This document shows, one piece after another, positions 8,299 to 17,594 of a stretch of 64,000 bases of DNA; the first letter of the stretch is position 1; every line of letters begins with the position of its first letter. Both the position numbers and the translations under genes were made by a program. The DNA comes from Actinomadura geliboluensis (GTDB taxonomy: Bacteria; Actinomycetota; Actinomycetes; Streptosporangiales; Streptosporangiaceae). The stretch lies in the NCBI RefSeq assembly GCF_005889745.1, contig NZ_VCKZ01000001.1, forward strand, positions 38,944 to 102,943, read 5' to 3'. Below the pieces are notes generated by a model. It saw nothing but the letters and a program-made list of their open reading frames with translations. It was not told where the DNA came from and did no database searches.

Positions 8299-9116
8299 TG
8301 ACGACCCCTGAACCAGCTGTTGAACCCGCCGAGCCGTGTCGCGGCTTCTGGGACGACACCGCCCGCATCCGGGCCGGCTACCTAGCCGAGGTGCCGACCC
8401 AAACCCTGGTGTTGAAGGTCGCCGAAGAGGTCGGTGAGGTCGCCGAGGCCTACATCGGGATGACCGGCGGCAACCCGCGCAAGGGCGTCCACAAGAACAG
8501 AACCGATGTCCTGGACGAGCTCGCCGACGTCATCCTGGCCGCTGCGATCCCCATGGTCGATCTGGCGGGCGGCGCCGCCCAGGCCGAGGCGCACATGGCC
8601 AGACGGCTCGGTGTCGTCTCCGCCCGCGATGTGGCCGCTCCCCCGGCTGGGGCCCGGGGCGCGAGCGGCTGGCACGGGTCCTTCATCGCCCCCCACGTCC
8701 TGCTGCAGCGCCAGGACGGTCACGTACTGATGCTGCGCCGCCACGCCACCGGGTACCGCGACGGGTGGCTGTGCCCACCCGCCGGGCGGATCGAGCCGGG
8801 CGAGGACGTGCTGGCCGCCGCGATCCGCGAAGCCGCGGAGGAGAGCGGCGTCCGGCTACGAAAGCAGGACGCCCAGTTCGTCCACGTCATGCACCGCACC
8901 GAAACGACACTGCCCGGTCCATGCCACGCAGTCAGCGACTACTGGTTTCGCTTCGACCGCTGGGAGGGCGAACCACGCGCCGCCGAACCCAACAAGGCAT
9001 CGGAGGCGTTGTGGATCGACCCGGCGAACCCACCCGACGACCTGATCCCCCACTGCGCCATGGCCCTCGCCGCGATCATGCGCGGCGAACCGTTCAGCGT
9101 CCACGGCTGGTCCTGA
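8298..9116 (+). CDS. MazG-like / NUDIX fusion nucleotide pyrophosphohydrolase
   Basis: A 272-aa protein fusing two nucleotide-hydrolysing folds. Residues about 18-105 are an all-alpha MazG-like domain with the acidic metal-site helices VAEEVGEVAEAY (41-52) and DELADVI (73-79). Residues about 125-260 are a NUDIX domain with a complete Nudix box at 163-185 (G-x5-E-x7-REAAEESGV). Both halves are expected to cleave nucleoside di- or triphosphates, giving a bifunctional house-cleaning enzyme. GTG 8298 is preferred over the upstream ATG 8247 because of the leaderless promoter and because the MazG domain starts soon after. Substrates cannot be predicted. Confidence 0.85.
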   Translation: MTTPEPAVEPAEPCRGFWDDTARIRAGYLAEVPTQTLVLKVAEEVGEVAEAYIGMTGGNPRKGVHKNRTDVLDELADVILAAAIPMVDLAGGAAQAEAHMARRLGVVSARDVAAPPAGARGASGWHGSFIAPHVLLQRQDGHVLMLRRHATGYRDGWLCPPAGRIEPGEDVLAAAIREAAEESGVRLRKQDAQFVHVMHRTETTLPGPCHAVSDYWFRFDRWEGEPRAAEPNKASEALWIDPANPPDDLIPHCAMALAAIMRGEPFSVHGWS

Positions 9117-9244
9117 GATCCACTTGTCGCCCCCGAGGGCCGGACGAAGAAGCTCCGGCCGCTTTTCAGGCCGTCCACCACTTCGTTCTTGAACCGAGAA
9201 GGCCGACGACGATCTGCTGTAACCGGCCACCCCGAGCACCCTTC

Positions 9245-10435
9245 CTAACCACGCCCTCCAGTGATGCGTCCGGTACCGGCGAACAAGGCCAACGACGCCA
9301 GGGCGCTCACGGCGGCGATGAGCGGAAGCGCGCCAGAGCCGTGCGCGCTGAGTAGCCAGCCACCGAGACCGGCACCGAGTGAGGCTCCGACATAGACCGC
9401 GCTGCTGCTGAGCGCCAAGGCTTGCGGCCCGGTCTCCGGTCCGGCCAACTTGAGGACGCGGGCCTGGACGGGCGGGGGAATCGCCCATGCGGCGGCCGAC
9501 CACACCAGCAGGAGGACAACGACGACGGGAAGGTACGCGGGTCGCAGCGACCAGCACAGCGCGAGTCCGATCATGGCGGCGACGAAGACCACCGCCGCGG
9601 TGGTGAACGCCCGTCCCGAGCCGAACCGGTCGACGAGCCCACCACTGAGACGTGCTCCAGCGATGCCCGCAGCGCCGGTCAATGCCAGTAGCCCGCCCAG
9701 CATGGCCGGCGTCACGCCCGCCGCGTCGTGGAGGAAGGCCGCGAGATAGGTCTGGAACAGCAGATTTCCCAGCACCGCGACGACAGCGGCGAGCAGAACG
9801 CACAGCACGGCGGGACGCGCCAGAGGGCTAAGTCGCTCAGCGAGGCCGGCGGCCGGCGAGGGCGGAACATCTGGCACCGCCAGGCCCACGCAGACCAGCG
9901 CTATCAGGCCGAGAAGGCCGCCGAGCACGAAGGTGGCCTGCCATCCGAATGCCGCACCGGTCCAGGTGCCCAGCGGAACTCCGATGACAACGGCACCGGT
10001 CAGCCCGGTCATGACGGTGGCGAGGTGGCGGCCCTGCCGCTCAGGCGGAGAATGCGCAGCCGTGACCGCGAACACGGTGGGCAAGGTGACCGCAGCCGCG
10101 AATGCGGCCAGGATCCGCAATGCCATCAAGGCCGGATAGGAGGCGGCGAGCGGAACGGCGAAGTTGGCGGTGCAGAACAACAGCAGGCCGCCGATGAGCA
10201 GGCGTTTCCGAGGCCATGAAGCGGTGACGACGGCGGCCACCGGTCCGACTACCGCGCACATCACCGAGAAGACGCTCACCAGCTGGCCGGCTGCCGCCTC
10301 GCTGACCTGTAAGTCGTGCGCGATGGACGGCAGCACCCCCACGATGACGAAGTCGTCCGTCTGCAGGGCCAGAGCAGTGATGGCGAGCGCGAGAAGCCAG
10401 GGCTCGGCGAACGCGCGGCGGCGTGTGACATCCAT
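9245..10435 (-). CDS. MFS transporter (DHA1-type drug efflux)
   Basis: A 396-aa major facilitator with 12 predicted helices. It starts with a cytoplasmic basic stretch and has a TDDFVIVGVLPSIAHDL first-helix region typical of the AraJ/Cml/DHA1 group. Basic residues in MTASWPRKRL mark the loop between helices 2 and 3. It is divergent from a TetR regulator with a short palindrome-rich promoter between them, the classic layout of a repressed efflux pump. The exported compound is unknown. Confidence 0.9.
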   Translation of the reverse strand: MDVTRRRAFAEPWLLALAITALALQTDDFVIVGVLPSIAHDLQVSEAAAGQLVSVFSVMCAVVGPVAAVVTASWPRKRLLIGGLLLFCTANFAVPLAASYPALMALRILAAFAAAVTLPTVFAVTAAHSPPERQGRHLATVMTGLTGAVVIGVPLGTWTGAAFGWQATFVLGGLLGLIALVCVGLAVPDVPPSPAAGLAERLSPLARPAVLCVLLAAVVAVLGNLLFQTYLAAFLHDAAGVTPAMLGGLLALTGAAGIAGARLSGGLVDRFGSGRAFTTAAVVFVAAMIGLALCWSLRPAYLPVVVVLLLVWSAAAWAIPPPVQARVLKLAGPETGPQALALSSSAVYVGASLGAGLGGWLLSAHGSGALPLIAAVSALASLALFAGTGRITGGRG

Positions 10436-10440
10436 GGGAC

Positions 10441-10466
10441 GTTAACGTAACATGTGTTTCCTTAAC
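10441..10466. promoter_or_regulatory. candidate TetR operator between the MFS and TetR genes
   Basis: The 60-bp divergent promoter holds overlapping inverted repeats: GTTA-ACG-TAAC at 10441-10451, AACA-TG-TGTT at 10449-10458, and a TTAAC at 10462-10466 that pairs with the GTTAA at 10441. It is the only AT-rich patch here and covers the start region of the efflux gene. Assignment to the neighbouring TetR protein is inferred from position. Confidence 0.5.
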
Positions 10467-10495
10467 TCCGACCAACCGAGCCAGGAGCGCCGCCA

Positions 10496-11089
10496 GTGGC
10501 CAGACCCCGCGACCCGCACCGCCGCACCGAGATCCTTGACGCGGTTCTGGACCACCTCGCCCAGACCGGGCTGTCCAGCGGATTCTCCTTCCGGCCGATC
10601 GCGCAGGCGCTAGGCCACAGCACGCGCGTGCTCACCCATCACTTCGCCGACAAGGACGCGCTGCTGGCCGCTCTGCTGACACGTCTGGACGAGATCCAGC
10701 ATGAGCAACTCCACGCGACGGAAGGCTGGGACGACACCGATCGGGGCATCGGATCGATCGTTCGCGACTCCTGGCACCGCCATCTCAGACCGGCCAACCT
10801 TCCCTACACTCGCCTGATCCACGAGATCGAGGGACTGGCGGCCGCCGGGCGCCTCGGTGGCCAAGTTCCCAAGTTCCTGGCCGAGCGGGCCGAATTCGTC
10901 GCCGGGGCACTGACCGCCCGCGGACTCGATCCCCGCGAGGCGATGATCAAGGCGACCTACCTCAACAGCGCCTACGCCGGCCTGCAGACCGACCTGCTGA
11001 TCACCGGCGACCACACCCGCGTCGAAGTCGCCCTCGACGACCTCTGCAAGCTCGCCGACTCCTGGACGGCAACGAACTCAACCGGGTAA
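10496..11089 (+). CDS. TetR-family transcriptional repressor
   Basis: A 197-aa regulator. Residues 8-55 form the DNA-binding domain with a helix-turn-helix in FRPIAQALGHSTRVLTHHFADKD; the usual Y/F-HF signature appears as THHFADKDALL. The remaining helical part is the ligand-binding and dimerisation domain. It starts at GTG 10496 after an AGGAG ribosome binding site. Divergence from the MFS exporter and the palindromes between them suggest it represses the exporter and itself until a substrate binds. Confidence 0.9.
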   Translation: MARPRDPHRRTEILDAVLDHLAQTGLSSGFSFRPIAQALGHSTRVLTHHFADKDALLAALLTRLDEIQHEQLHATEGWDDTDRGIGSIVRDSWHRHLRPANLPYTRLIHEIEGLAAAGRLGGQVPKFLAERAEFVAGALTARGLDPREAMIKATYLNSAYAGLQTDLLITGDHTRVEVALDDLCKLADSWTATNSTG

Positions 11090-11181
11090 TACTCGGACGG
11101 GACTGTCGAAGATCGGGGTGAGGTCGGAGACGGCGGTTACCGTTGCCTGGTCGGGCAACTGCACTGCGGGATCGGGAGCGC

Positions 11182-12039
11182 ATGGTGGCCGCGGAAGAAC
11201 GTGAATCGCCGATCGAGATCCGTGATGACATACCGGCGTCGGCTCGGGTGTACGGATGGGCGCTCGGCAGTAAGGACAATTACCAGGTCGACCGCGACTT
11301 CGCGTTGAAGACCGCGCCCGCCTTTCCCGAGTCGATCGATATCAGCCGGCAGAACCGGCTGTTCCTGTACCGGGCGGTGCGGTACCTGGCGACCGAGGCC
11401 GGGATACGGCAATTCCTGGACCTGGGTTGCGGGCTGCCCACCGACAACAATGTCCATCAGGTCGCGCAGCGGTTCGCGCCCGACGCCCGCGTCGTCTACG
11501 TCGACATCGACCCGATCGTGCTGGCCTACGGCCGCGCGCTGCTGGCCGGGGACGGCTCGACCGTCGTCATCAACGCCGACTTCCGCGACCTGGACGCCGT
11601 CCTGAGCCACTCCGAGGTCGGGCGGCTGATCGATTTCGACGAGCCGCTGGCGGTGCTGTTCCTGTCGGTCGGGCACCACCTGACCGACGCCGACGATCCG
11701 CGCGGCATCCTGCACACCGTCATGGACCGCGCGGCGCCCGGCAGCCACCTGGCGTTCTCCCAGGTCGTCTGCTCCGACCCCGGCCGCGCCGCCGAACTCG
11801 ACGCGCGCATGAACGCCGCCGGCATCCCGTGGCAGAACCGCACTCGCGAGGAGGTCGGCGCACTCCTGCTGGACGGACTGGAGCCGGTCGATCCGGGACT
11901 GGTCAACCTGCTGCATTGGCGCCCCGACCCCGACCAGTCGCCCCTGCCGCCCGTCCCCGACGAACTGGCCCGGTTCGTCGGCGCCTCCAGGATGGGACGA
12001 GACGTCTGCGAATACGGCGGCATCCTGCGAAAGCCGTGA
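11182..12039 (+). CDS. S-adenosylmethionine-dependent methyltransferase (DUF574 type)
   Basis: A 285-aa protein of the actinobacterial SAM-methyltransferase family formerly DUF574. It shows PASARVYGWALGSKDNYQVDR near the N-terminus, the SAM-binding FLDLGCGLPT motif I at about residue 80, and the acidic VVYVDIDPIVLAYG strand end. The VLFLSVGHHLTDADDP segment matches the family core. ATG 11182 follows a GGGAG sequence and is preferred over the longer frame. Members are widespread in actinomycetes, but their substrates are largely unknown. It appears monocistronic. Confidence 0.88.
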   Translation: MVAAEERESPIEIRDDIPASARVYGWALGSKDNYQVDRDFALKTAPAFPESIDISRQNRLFLYRAVRYLATEAGIRQFLDLGCGLPTDNNVHQVAQRFAPDARVVYVDIDPIVLAYGRALLAGDGSTVVINADFRDLDAVLSHSEVGRLIDFDEPLAVLFLSVGHHLTDADDPRGILHTVMDRAAPGSHLAFSQVVCSDPGRAAELDARMNAAGIPWQNRTREEVGALLLDGLEPVDPGLVNLLHWRPDPDQSPLPPVPDELARFVGASRMGRDVCEYGGILRKP

Positions 12040-12241
12040 ACGGCATGTGGCGATCGGCGCGAGCAACGCCCTGATCGAGTTCTCTGCCGGGGAAGGCGCC
12101 ATCGTTCATCAACCGAGCCCTCGGCAGGCTCCGTCCAGCCCCGTCAGCCGGCGGGCCCATGTGTCCGGGTGAGGTCGTCCGGCGGCCCAGGCTGGCTCGG
12201 CCGTTGCGGGCCTTAGCGTAACCGTGCAGGTCAGCGGGTAG

Positions 12242-12256
12242 TTTTGCAGTGCAAAA
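12242..12256. promoter_or_regulatory. inverted repeat TTTTGCA-G-TGCAAAA, candidate IclR operator
   Basis: A perfect 7-1-7 palindrome sits in an AT-rich island about 100 bp before the first gene of the catabolic operon. It lies in the 319-bp gap after the methyltransferase gene, otherwise featureless, which must contain the operon promoter. IclR-type regulators bind short inverted repeats of similar size, and an IclR gene lies within the operon. The pairing is an inference. Confidence 0.5.
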
Positions 12257-12358
12257 TCATGTGTTGTGAATCTGGTGCGGGGGTTGGTGCGCGCCCTAGC
12301 CTCCACGACTACCGGCACAGACGTCCGGTTACGTGGCTCCTGGGGTGAATGAGGTCCA

Positions 12359-13921
12359 ATGTACGATCTGCTGGTTCGCGGGGGGACGGTGCTGGACGGC
12401 ACCGGGTCCGCCCGCCGCCGCGCGGACGTGGCCGTCACCGCGGGACGCATCGCGGAGGTCGGCCTCCTGGACGGCGCGCGGGCCGCCGAGGAGATCGACG
12501 CGACCGGCCGGTACGTCATGCCGGGCTTCATCGACACCCATGTGCACGGTGACGCGGCCGTGTTCGACCCCGACGTGCAGCACGCCGCGCTGCGGCAGGG
12601 CGTCACGACGTTCGTGCTCGGGCAGGACGGCGTGTCCTACGCCCCGGCGAGCGCGGCGACGCTGCGGTACGTCAGCCGGTACTTCGCTCCTGTGAACGGC
12701 GTCCATCCGGGCCTGGACGACGGGCCGGTCTCGGTCGCCGAGCTGCTCGCCGGATACGACCGGAGGACGCCGCTCAACACCGTCTACCTGCTCCCCCACG
12801 GGACCATCCGGCACAGCGTCATGGGGACCGCGCGGCGGGCCCCGGAGGCCGGCGAGCTGGCGGCGATGCGCGCCCACGTCGAGCGGGGGCTGGCGGAGGG
12901 CGCGGCCGGGCTGTCCACGGGGCTGGAGTACGTGCCCGGCGCCTACGCGGACGCGGCCGAGATCGCCGCGCTGTGCGAGCCGGTCGGCGCGGCGGGGCTG
13001 CCCTACGTCACGCACATGCGCGGGTACGAGTCGGAGGCCGTCACGGCGATGGCCGAGGTGCTGGAGATCGCGCGCGCCGGACGCGTCGCCCCGCACGTGT
13101 CGCACTACCACGGCCCCAAGGACCAGCTGGTCGCGCTCGTGGACAACGCACGCGCCGAAGGCATCGACCTGACCTTCGACAACTACCCGTACCTGCGGGG
13201 GTCCAGCACGCTGACGCTGGTCACGCTGCCGGGCTGGCTCCCGATCGCCGACCTGGACGGCACGCTGGAGGCGCTCGCCGACCCGGCGGTCCGGCGGCGG
13301 CTGGAGCGGGAGTGGTTCGCGCACCGGCCCGAGGTCTGGCCGCGCATCACGTTGTCGCACGTCCCGTCGGACGAGTACCGCTGGGCCGAGGGCATGGCCC
13401 TTCCGGACGCGGCGGCCCAGGCCGGCAAGGCCCCTGGCGAGTTCTGCTGCGACCTGCTCGTCGCGACGCGGCTGGAGGCGGGCTGCGTGTTCGGGCAGCC
13501 GCCGACCAACAGCGAGGAGTCGGTGCGGGCGCTGCTCAAGCACCCCGCCCAGACGACCGGCTCCGACGCCATCTACCAGGGCGGGCATCCGCATCCGCGC
13601 GGCTGGGGCGCCTTCGCCCGGCTGCTCGGGCGGCACGTCCGCGACCTCGGCGACTGGACGTGGGAGCAGGCCGCCGTCCATCTGTCCGGCCGCGCCGCCG
13701 ACCGCTTCCGGCTCGCCGGCCGGGGCCGCGTCGAGCCGGGGTACGCCGCCGACCTCGTCGTCCTCGATCCCGCCACCGTCACCGACCGCTCCACCTACGA
13801 AAGTCCCAGGGTGCCCGCCGAAGGCGTGGAACACGTCGTCGTGAACGGCGTGGCCGTCCTCAGGGACGGCGCTCTCGCGGCGGCCCACGAGCCGCCCGGA
13901 CGGGCCCTGACACCCGCCTGA
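12359..13921 (+). CDS. N-acyl-D-amino-acid deacylase (D-aminoacylase), amidohydrolase superfamily
   Basis: A 520-aa metal-dependent amidohydrolase. The metal ligands are in HVH at 61-63. The D-aminoacylase signature GLSTGLEYVPG is at 184-194, His219 sits in VTHMRG, HVSHYHGPKD is at about 246-255, and a late SDAIYQGGHPHPRGWGAFAR segment holds the catalytic Asp. The family cleaves N-acyl-D-amino acids to a fatty acid and a free D-amino acid. In this operon its likely substrate is an N-acetylated amino-sugar acid (2-acetamido-2-deoxygluconate), whose C2 centre resembles a D-amino acid. AGG precedes the ATG. It is the first gene of the operon. Family call firm, substrate inferred. Confidence 0.9.
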   Translation: MYDLLVRGGTVLDGTGSARRRADVAVTAGRIAEVGLLDGARAAEEIDATGRYVMPGFIDTHVHGDAAVFDPDVQHAALRQGVTTFVLGQDGVSYAPASAATLRYVSRYFAPVNGVHPGLDDGPVSVAELLAGYDRRTPLNTVYLLPHGTIRHSVMGTARRAPEAGELAAMRAHVERGLAEGAAGLSTGLEYVPGAYADAAEIAALCEPVGAAGLPYVTHMRGYESEAVTAMAEVLEIARAGRVAPHVSHYHGPKDQLVALVDNARAEGIDLTFDNYPYLRGSSTLTLVTLPGWLPIADLDGTLEALADPAVRRRLEREWFAHRPEVWPRITLSHVPSDEYRWAEGMALPDAAAQAGKAPGEFCCDLLVATRLEAGCVFGQPPTNSEESVRALLKHPAQTTGSDAIYQGGHPHPRGWGAFARLLGRHVRDLGDWTWEQAAVHLSGRAADRFRLAGRGRVEPGYAADLVVLDPATVTDRSTYESPRVPAEGVEHVVVNGVAVLRDGALAAAHEPPGRALTPA

Positions 13922-13991
13922 CCCCAGAACGACCCCCCGCCCAGTTCGCCGGAGCCCGCTCGGGCTCCGGACCAGCACAAGGAGTCCATCC

Positions 13992-15044
13992 ATGATCGGT
14001 AGGTTCACGCGCGCCATCGTGGCCGTCACGGCGCTGGGCACGCTGACCGCCACGGCCGCCTGCGGCGTCGAGTCCGGCGACGGCGGCTCGTCCGGCGGCA
14101 CCGGCAAGTCCAAGGCCCTCAAGGTGGGCTGGTCCACGATCTACCTGACCCCGTCGTGGATGCAGCAGACCGACAAGATGATCAAGGACGATGTCGCGAA
14201 GCTGAAGCAGGACGGCAAGGTCGCCGACTACCAGGTGTTCAACGCCAACGGCGACACCTCCCAGCAGATCGCCCAGATCCGGGCGATGATCCAGCAGAAG
14301 TACGACGTCATCCTGGTGGACGCCGGGTCGTCCACGGCGCTGAACTCGGCGCTGGAGCAGGCGGCGGACGCGGGCATCACGGTCGCCAACTTCGACAGCC
14401 TGGTCACCTCCGAGAAGGTCGTGCGCGTCGGCACCGACCAGACCGAGTGGGGCCGGATGATGGGCCAATGGCTCGGCGACACGCTGGGCGGCAAGGGCAA
14501 GATCATCGCGTTCAACGGGCCGGCCGGCGTCGCGGTCAGCGAGCAGCGCTGGAAGGGCGCCGAGGAGGCGCTGAAGAAGTACCCCGGCATCAAGGTCGTC
14601 TCGAACGTGCACAGCGAGTACAACCTGGCCCCGGCCGCGCAGGCGTTCGCCTCGGCGTACTCCGCGAACCCCGACATCGACGGCGTGTTCTCGCAGGGCG
14701 GCGCCCTGTCGGCGGCGGCGCTGCAGACGCTCGTCAAGCAGAAGAAGAAGCTCGTGCCGATCACCGGCGAGAACTACAACGGCTTCCTGAAGCTGTGGCA
14801 GCAGAACAAGGACGCCGGGTTCTCCTCGCTGTCCACGGCGCAGCCCAACTACCTCGGCGTGATCGCGCTGCGCGCGGCGGTCGCGAAGGCCGGCGGGGCG
14901 ACGGTGCCGAACCAGATCACCGTGCCGCTGCCCAGGATCACCAACGAGAACCTGGCCCAGTACGTCAAGGCGGACCAGCCGGACGACTCGTACCCCATCC
15001 AGGACCTGCCGCAGTCCGAGATCGACAAGCTGATCGGCAAGTAG
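13992..15044 (+). CDS. sugar-type ABC transporter substrate-binding lipoprotein (RbsB-like)
   Basis: A 350-aa periplasmic-binding-protein type 1 fold protein. It has an export signal with a lipobox ending TATAAC (Cys24) and a Gly/Ser linker, so it is anchored outside the membrane. The mature part shows the Peripla_BP_4 pattern seen in ribose and galactose binders (QQTDKMIKDDV, QIRAMIQQKYDVILVDAGSS). It should capture the operon's substrate and deliver it to the two permeases downstream. The gap from the deacylase is 70 bp, the longest in the operon, so an extra promoter cannot be excluded. Confidence 0.9.
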   Translation: MIGRFTRAIVAVTALGTLTATAACGVESGDGGSSGGTGKSKALKVGWSTIYLTPSWMQQTDKMIKDDVAKLKQDGKVADYQVFNANGDTSQQIAQIRAMIQQKYDVILVDAGSSTALNSALEQAADAGITVANFDSLVTSEKVVRVGTDQTEWGRMMGQWLGDTLGGKGKIIAFNGPAGVAVSEQRWKGAEEALKKYPGIKVVSNVHSEYNLAPAAQAFASAYSANPDIDGVFSQGGALSAAALQTLVKQKKKLVPITGENYNGFLKLWQQNKDAGFSSLSTAQPNYLGVIALRAAVAKAGGATVPNQITVPLPRITNENLAQYVKADQPDDSYPIQDLPQSEIDKLIGK

Positions 15045-15046
15045 CC

Positions 15047-16657
15047 ATGACACTCCTGGCCGTCGAGCGGGTCTCCAAGTCCTTCGCGGGCAACCGCGTG
15101 CTGCACGAGGTGAGCTTCGACGTCCGCGCCGGTGAGGTGCTCGCGCTCGTGGGCGAGAACGGCGCGGGCAAGAGCACCGTGCTGTCCCTCATCACGGGGC
15201 TGCTGGCACCGGACGCCGGGCGGGTCGTCTACGACGGCGACCCCGTCCGCGACTGGTCGCCGCACCGTGCGCGGGCCGTCGGGATCGGCTCGGTGCACCA
15301 GGAGCTCAGCCTCAACCCGCATCAGACCATCGCCGAGAACGTGTTCCTCGGCCAGTGGCCGGCGCGGCGCGGGCTCGTCCTGCGCCGCGACCTGGCCCGG
15401 CGCGCCCGGCCGCTGCTGGAGCGCGTCGGCCTGGACGCCGACCCGCTGACCCGGGCGGGACGCCTCCCGCTCGGCCAGCAGCAGCTCGTCGAGCTGGCCA
15501 AGGCGCTCGCGTCCTCCCCGCGCCTGCTGATCCTGGACGAGGCGACGTCCGCGCTGGACGACGACCAGGTCAAGAGCGTGTTCGAGGTCGTGGACGAGCT
15601 GCGCGAGGCGGGCTCGTCCGTGATCACCGTCAGCCACCGGATGGGCGAGCTGTTCACCATCGCCGACCGGCTGACGGTCCTGAAGGACGGCGCGGTCATG
15701 GCCACCCGGGAGCGGGCGGAGACCGACCACGACGACATCGTGCGCCTGATGATCGGCCGGGAGCTGTCCGACCTGTTCCCGCCGAAGGCCGGGGCGGTCC
15801 CGCCGGGGACCGCGGCCGGCCCGGTCGCGGCGGAGATCGCGGCGATTCCCTCCGAAAAGGAGATCGCCGAGGAGAAGAAGGCCGCGACGGACGCGACACC
15901 CGTCCCCGCCGGCAGGCCGGTGCTGAGCGCGCGGGGGCTGACCGTCCCCGGCGCCTGCGCCGGCGTCGACCTCGACCTGGATCCCGGCCGGATCATCGGC
16001 CTCGGCGGGCTCCAGGGCCAGGGGCAGCGGGCGGTGCTGCGCGCGCTGTTCGGGCTCGTCCGGCACACCGGGCGGATCGAGCTGGACGGGCGCCCCGCCC
16101 GCCTCGGGTCGCCGCGCGCGGCGATCCGCGCCCGCATCGCCTACGTGCCGGAGGACCGCAAGGTCGAGGGCCTGCACGTGGCGCAGACCGTCCGGGCGAA
16201 CCTGTCCCTCACCAACCTCGACGTCGTCACGCCCGCGCGGCGGCTCACCACCGTCGACCGCGGCGCCGAGGCCCGGCTGGTCGACGACCTCATCGAGCGG
16301 ATGCGGATCAAGGTGGCCGGGCCGGAGCAGGAGGCGCGCCGGCTGTCCGGCGGCAACCAGCAGAAGGTCGCGCTGGCCCGCTGGCTGCCGTCCGAGCCGC
16401 GGGTACTGCTGCTGGCCGAGCCGACCCGCGGCATCGACGTCGGCACCAAGCGCGAGATCTACCACCTGCTCCGCCGGCTGGCCGACGGCGGCGTGGCGGT
16501 GCTGGTCACCTCGGGAGACACCATGGAACTGGTCGGCCTGTGCGACGAGGTCGCCGTCATGTACGAGGGCGCGGTCGTCGACCGGCTGTCGGGCGGCGAC
16601 CTCACCGAGGAGCGGCTGGTCCGCGCCTCCGTGACCGGGACGGTGGCGCATGCCTGA
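15047..16657 (+). CDS. sugar ABC transporter ATP-binding protein, duplicated (RbsA/MglA type)
   Basis: A 536-aa protein with two tandem ABC domains, as in carbohydrate uptake transporter-2 systems. Domain 1 has Walker A GENGAGKS at 36-43, a modified signature LGQQQL and Walker B LLILDEATSALD. Domain 2 has a degenerate Walker A (GLQGQGQR), an intact signature LSGGNQQKV and Walker B LLLAEPTRGID. This asymmetry is normal for RbsA. A charged linker of about 50 residues separates the halves. The ATG is two bases after the binding-protein stop, and its 3' end overlaps the next gene by 8 bp. Confidence 0.93.
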   Translation: MTLLAVERVSKSFAGNRVLHEVSFDVRAGEVLALVGENGAGKSTVLSLITGLLAPDAGRVVYDGDPVRDWSPHRARAVGIGSVHQELSLNPHQTIAENVFLGQWPARRGLVLRRDLARRARPLLERVGLDADPLTRAGRLPLGQQQLVELAKALASSPRLLILDEATSALDDDQVKSVFEVVDELREAGSSVITVSHRMGELFTIADRLTVLKDGAVMATRERAETDHDDIVRLMIGRELSDLFPPKAGAVPPGTAAGPVAAEIAAIPSEKEIAEEKKAATDATPVPAGRPVLSARGLTVPGACAGVDLDLDPGRIIGLGGLQGQGQRAVLRALFGLVRHTGRIELDGRPARLGSPRAAIRARIAYVPEDRKVEGLHVAQTVRANLSLTNLDVVTPARRLTTVDRGAEARLVDDLIERMRIKVAGPEQEARRLSGGNQQKVALARWLPSEPRVLLLAEPTRGIDVGTKREIYHLLRRLADGGVAVLVTSGDTMELVGLCDEVAVMYEGAVVDRLSGGDLTEERLVRASVTGTVAHA

Positions 16658-17594
16658 CCGCCTCACCGGGGCGCTGCGCGGCAACGTGGACGTGGCGGGC
16701 CTCGGCGCGCTGCTGATCGTCCTGCTCGCCGTCTACAGCCACTACGACCCCGAGGTGTTCACCCCGGCGTCGATCACGATCCTGTCGGCGCAGTTCCTGC
16801 CGCTGATCCTGGCCGCGATGGGGCAGAGCACCGTCATGCTGGCCGGCGGCATCGACCTGTCGCTCGGCTCGGTGCTGGCGCTCGCGATGGCGGTGTTCGC
16901 CGTCCGGGCGGAGGACGGCGTCGTGCTCGCGGCCGTGCTGGCGCTGCTGGCCGCCGCCGCGACCGGGGCCGCGAACGGCGTGCTCGTCGCGTACGCGGGG
17001 CTGCCGCCGATCATCGTGACGCTGGCCGCGTCGTTCCTGTGGGGCGGCGTCACGCTCGTCGTGCTCCCCCAGCCGGGCGGCAGCGTCCCGGCCGGCCTGG
17101 TCAAGGCGTACAACAACGGCTGGAACGGGATCGCGCTGCCGTTCCTGGCGATCGCCCTGGTCCTGGTGCTGTGGAAGGTCGTCCGGACGACCCGGTTCGG
17201 GCTCTCGCTGTACGCGGTCGGCGGCAACGAGCACGGCGCCTACGCCAGCGGCATCGCGACGCGGAAGGTGAAGATCTCCGCTTACGCGCTGGCCGGCGTC
17301 TTCGTCGGCCTCGCCGGGATCGGCCTCGCCGTCCAGACCGGCTCGGGGGACGCCACGATCGGCGCCCCGTACACGCTCAACTCGATCGCCGCGTCCGTGC
17401 TCGCCGGGGTCAGCTTCTTCGGCGGCGTCGGGCAGATGCGCGCGACCGTCCTGGCCGCGCTGCTGATCGGCCTGCTGACGAACCTGCTGCTGTTCACCGG
17501 GCTGTCGCCCTTCTACCAGCTGATCATGCAGGGCGCGGTGCTGATCGTGGCGATCGCCGTCAAGACGTTCGCGACCCGGGAGAGGACGGACTGA
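16650..17594 (+). CDS. sugar ABC transporter permease 1 (RbsC-like)
   Basis: A 314-aa inner-membrane permease of the BPD_transp_2 family with eight to ten hydrophobic helices. The conserved loop AVGGNEHGAYASGI and the AGGIDLSLGSVLALAMA segment match RbsC/XylH/AraH proteins. It overlaps the ATPase gene by 8 bp and the next permease by one base (TGATG). It should form a heterodimer with permease 2. Confidence 0.92.
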   Translation: MPDRLTGALRGNVDVAGLGALLIVLLAVYSHYDPEVFTPASITILSAQFLPLILAAMGQSTVMLAGGIDLSLGSVLALAMAVFAVRAEDGVVLAAVLALLAAAATGAANGVLVAYAGLPPIIVTLAASFLWGGVTLVVLPQPGGSVPAGLVKAYNNGWNGIALPFLAIALVLVLWKVVRTTRFGLSLYAVGGNEHGAYASGIATRKVKISAYALAGVFVGLAGIGLAVQTGSGDATIGAPYTLNSIAASVLAGVSFFGGVGQMRATVLAALLIGLLTNLLLFTGLSPFYQLIMQGAVLIVAIAVKTFATRERTD

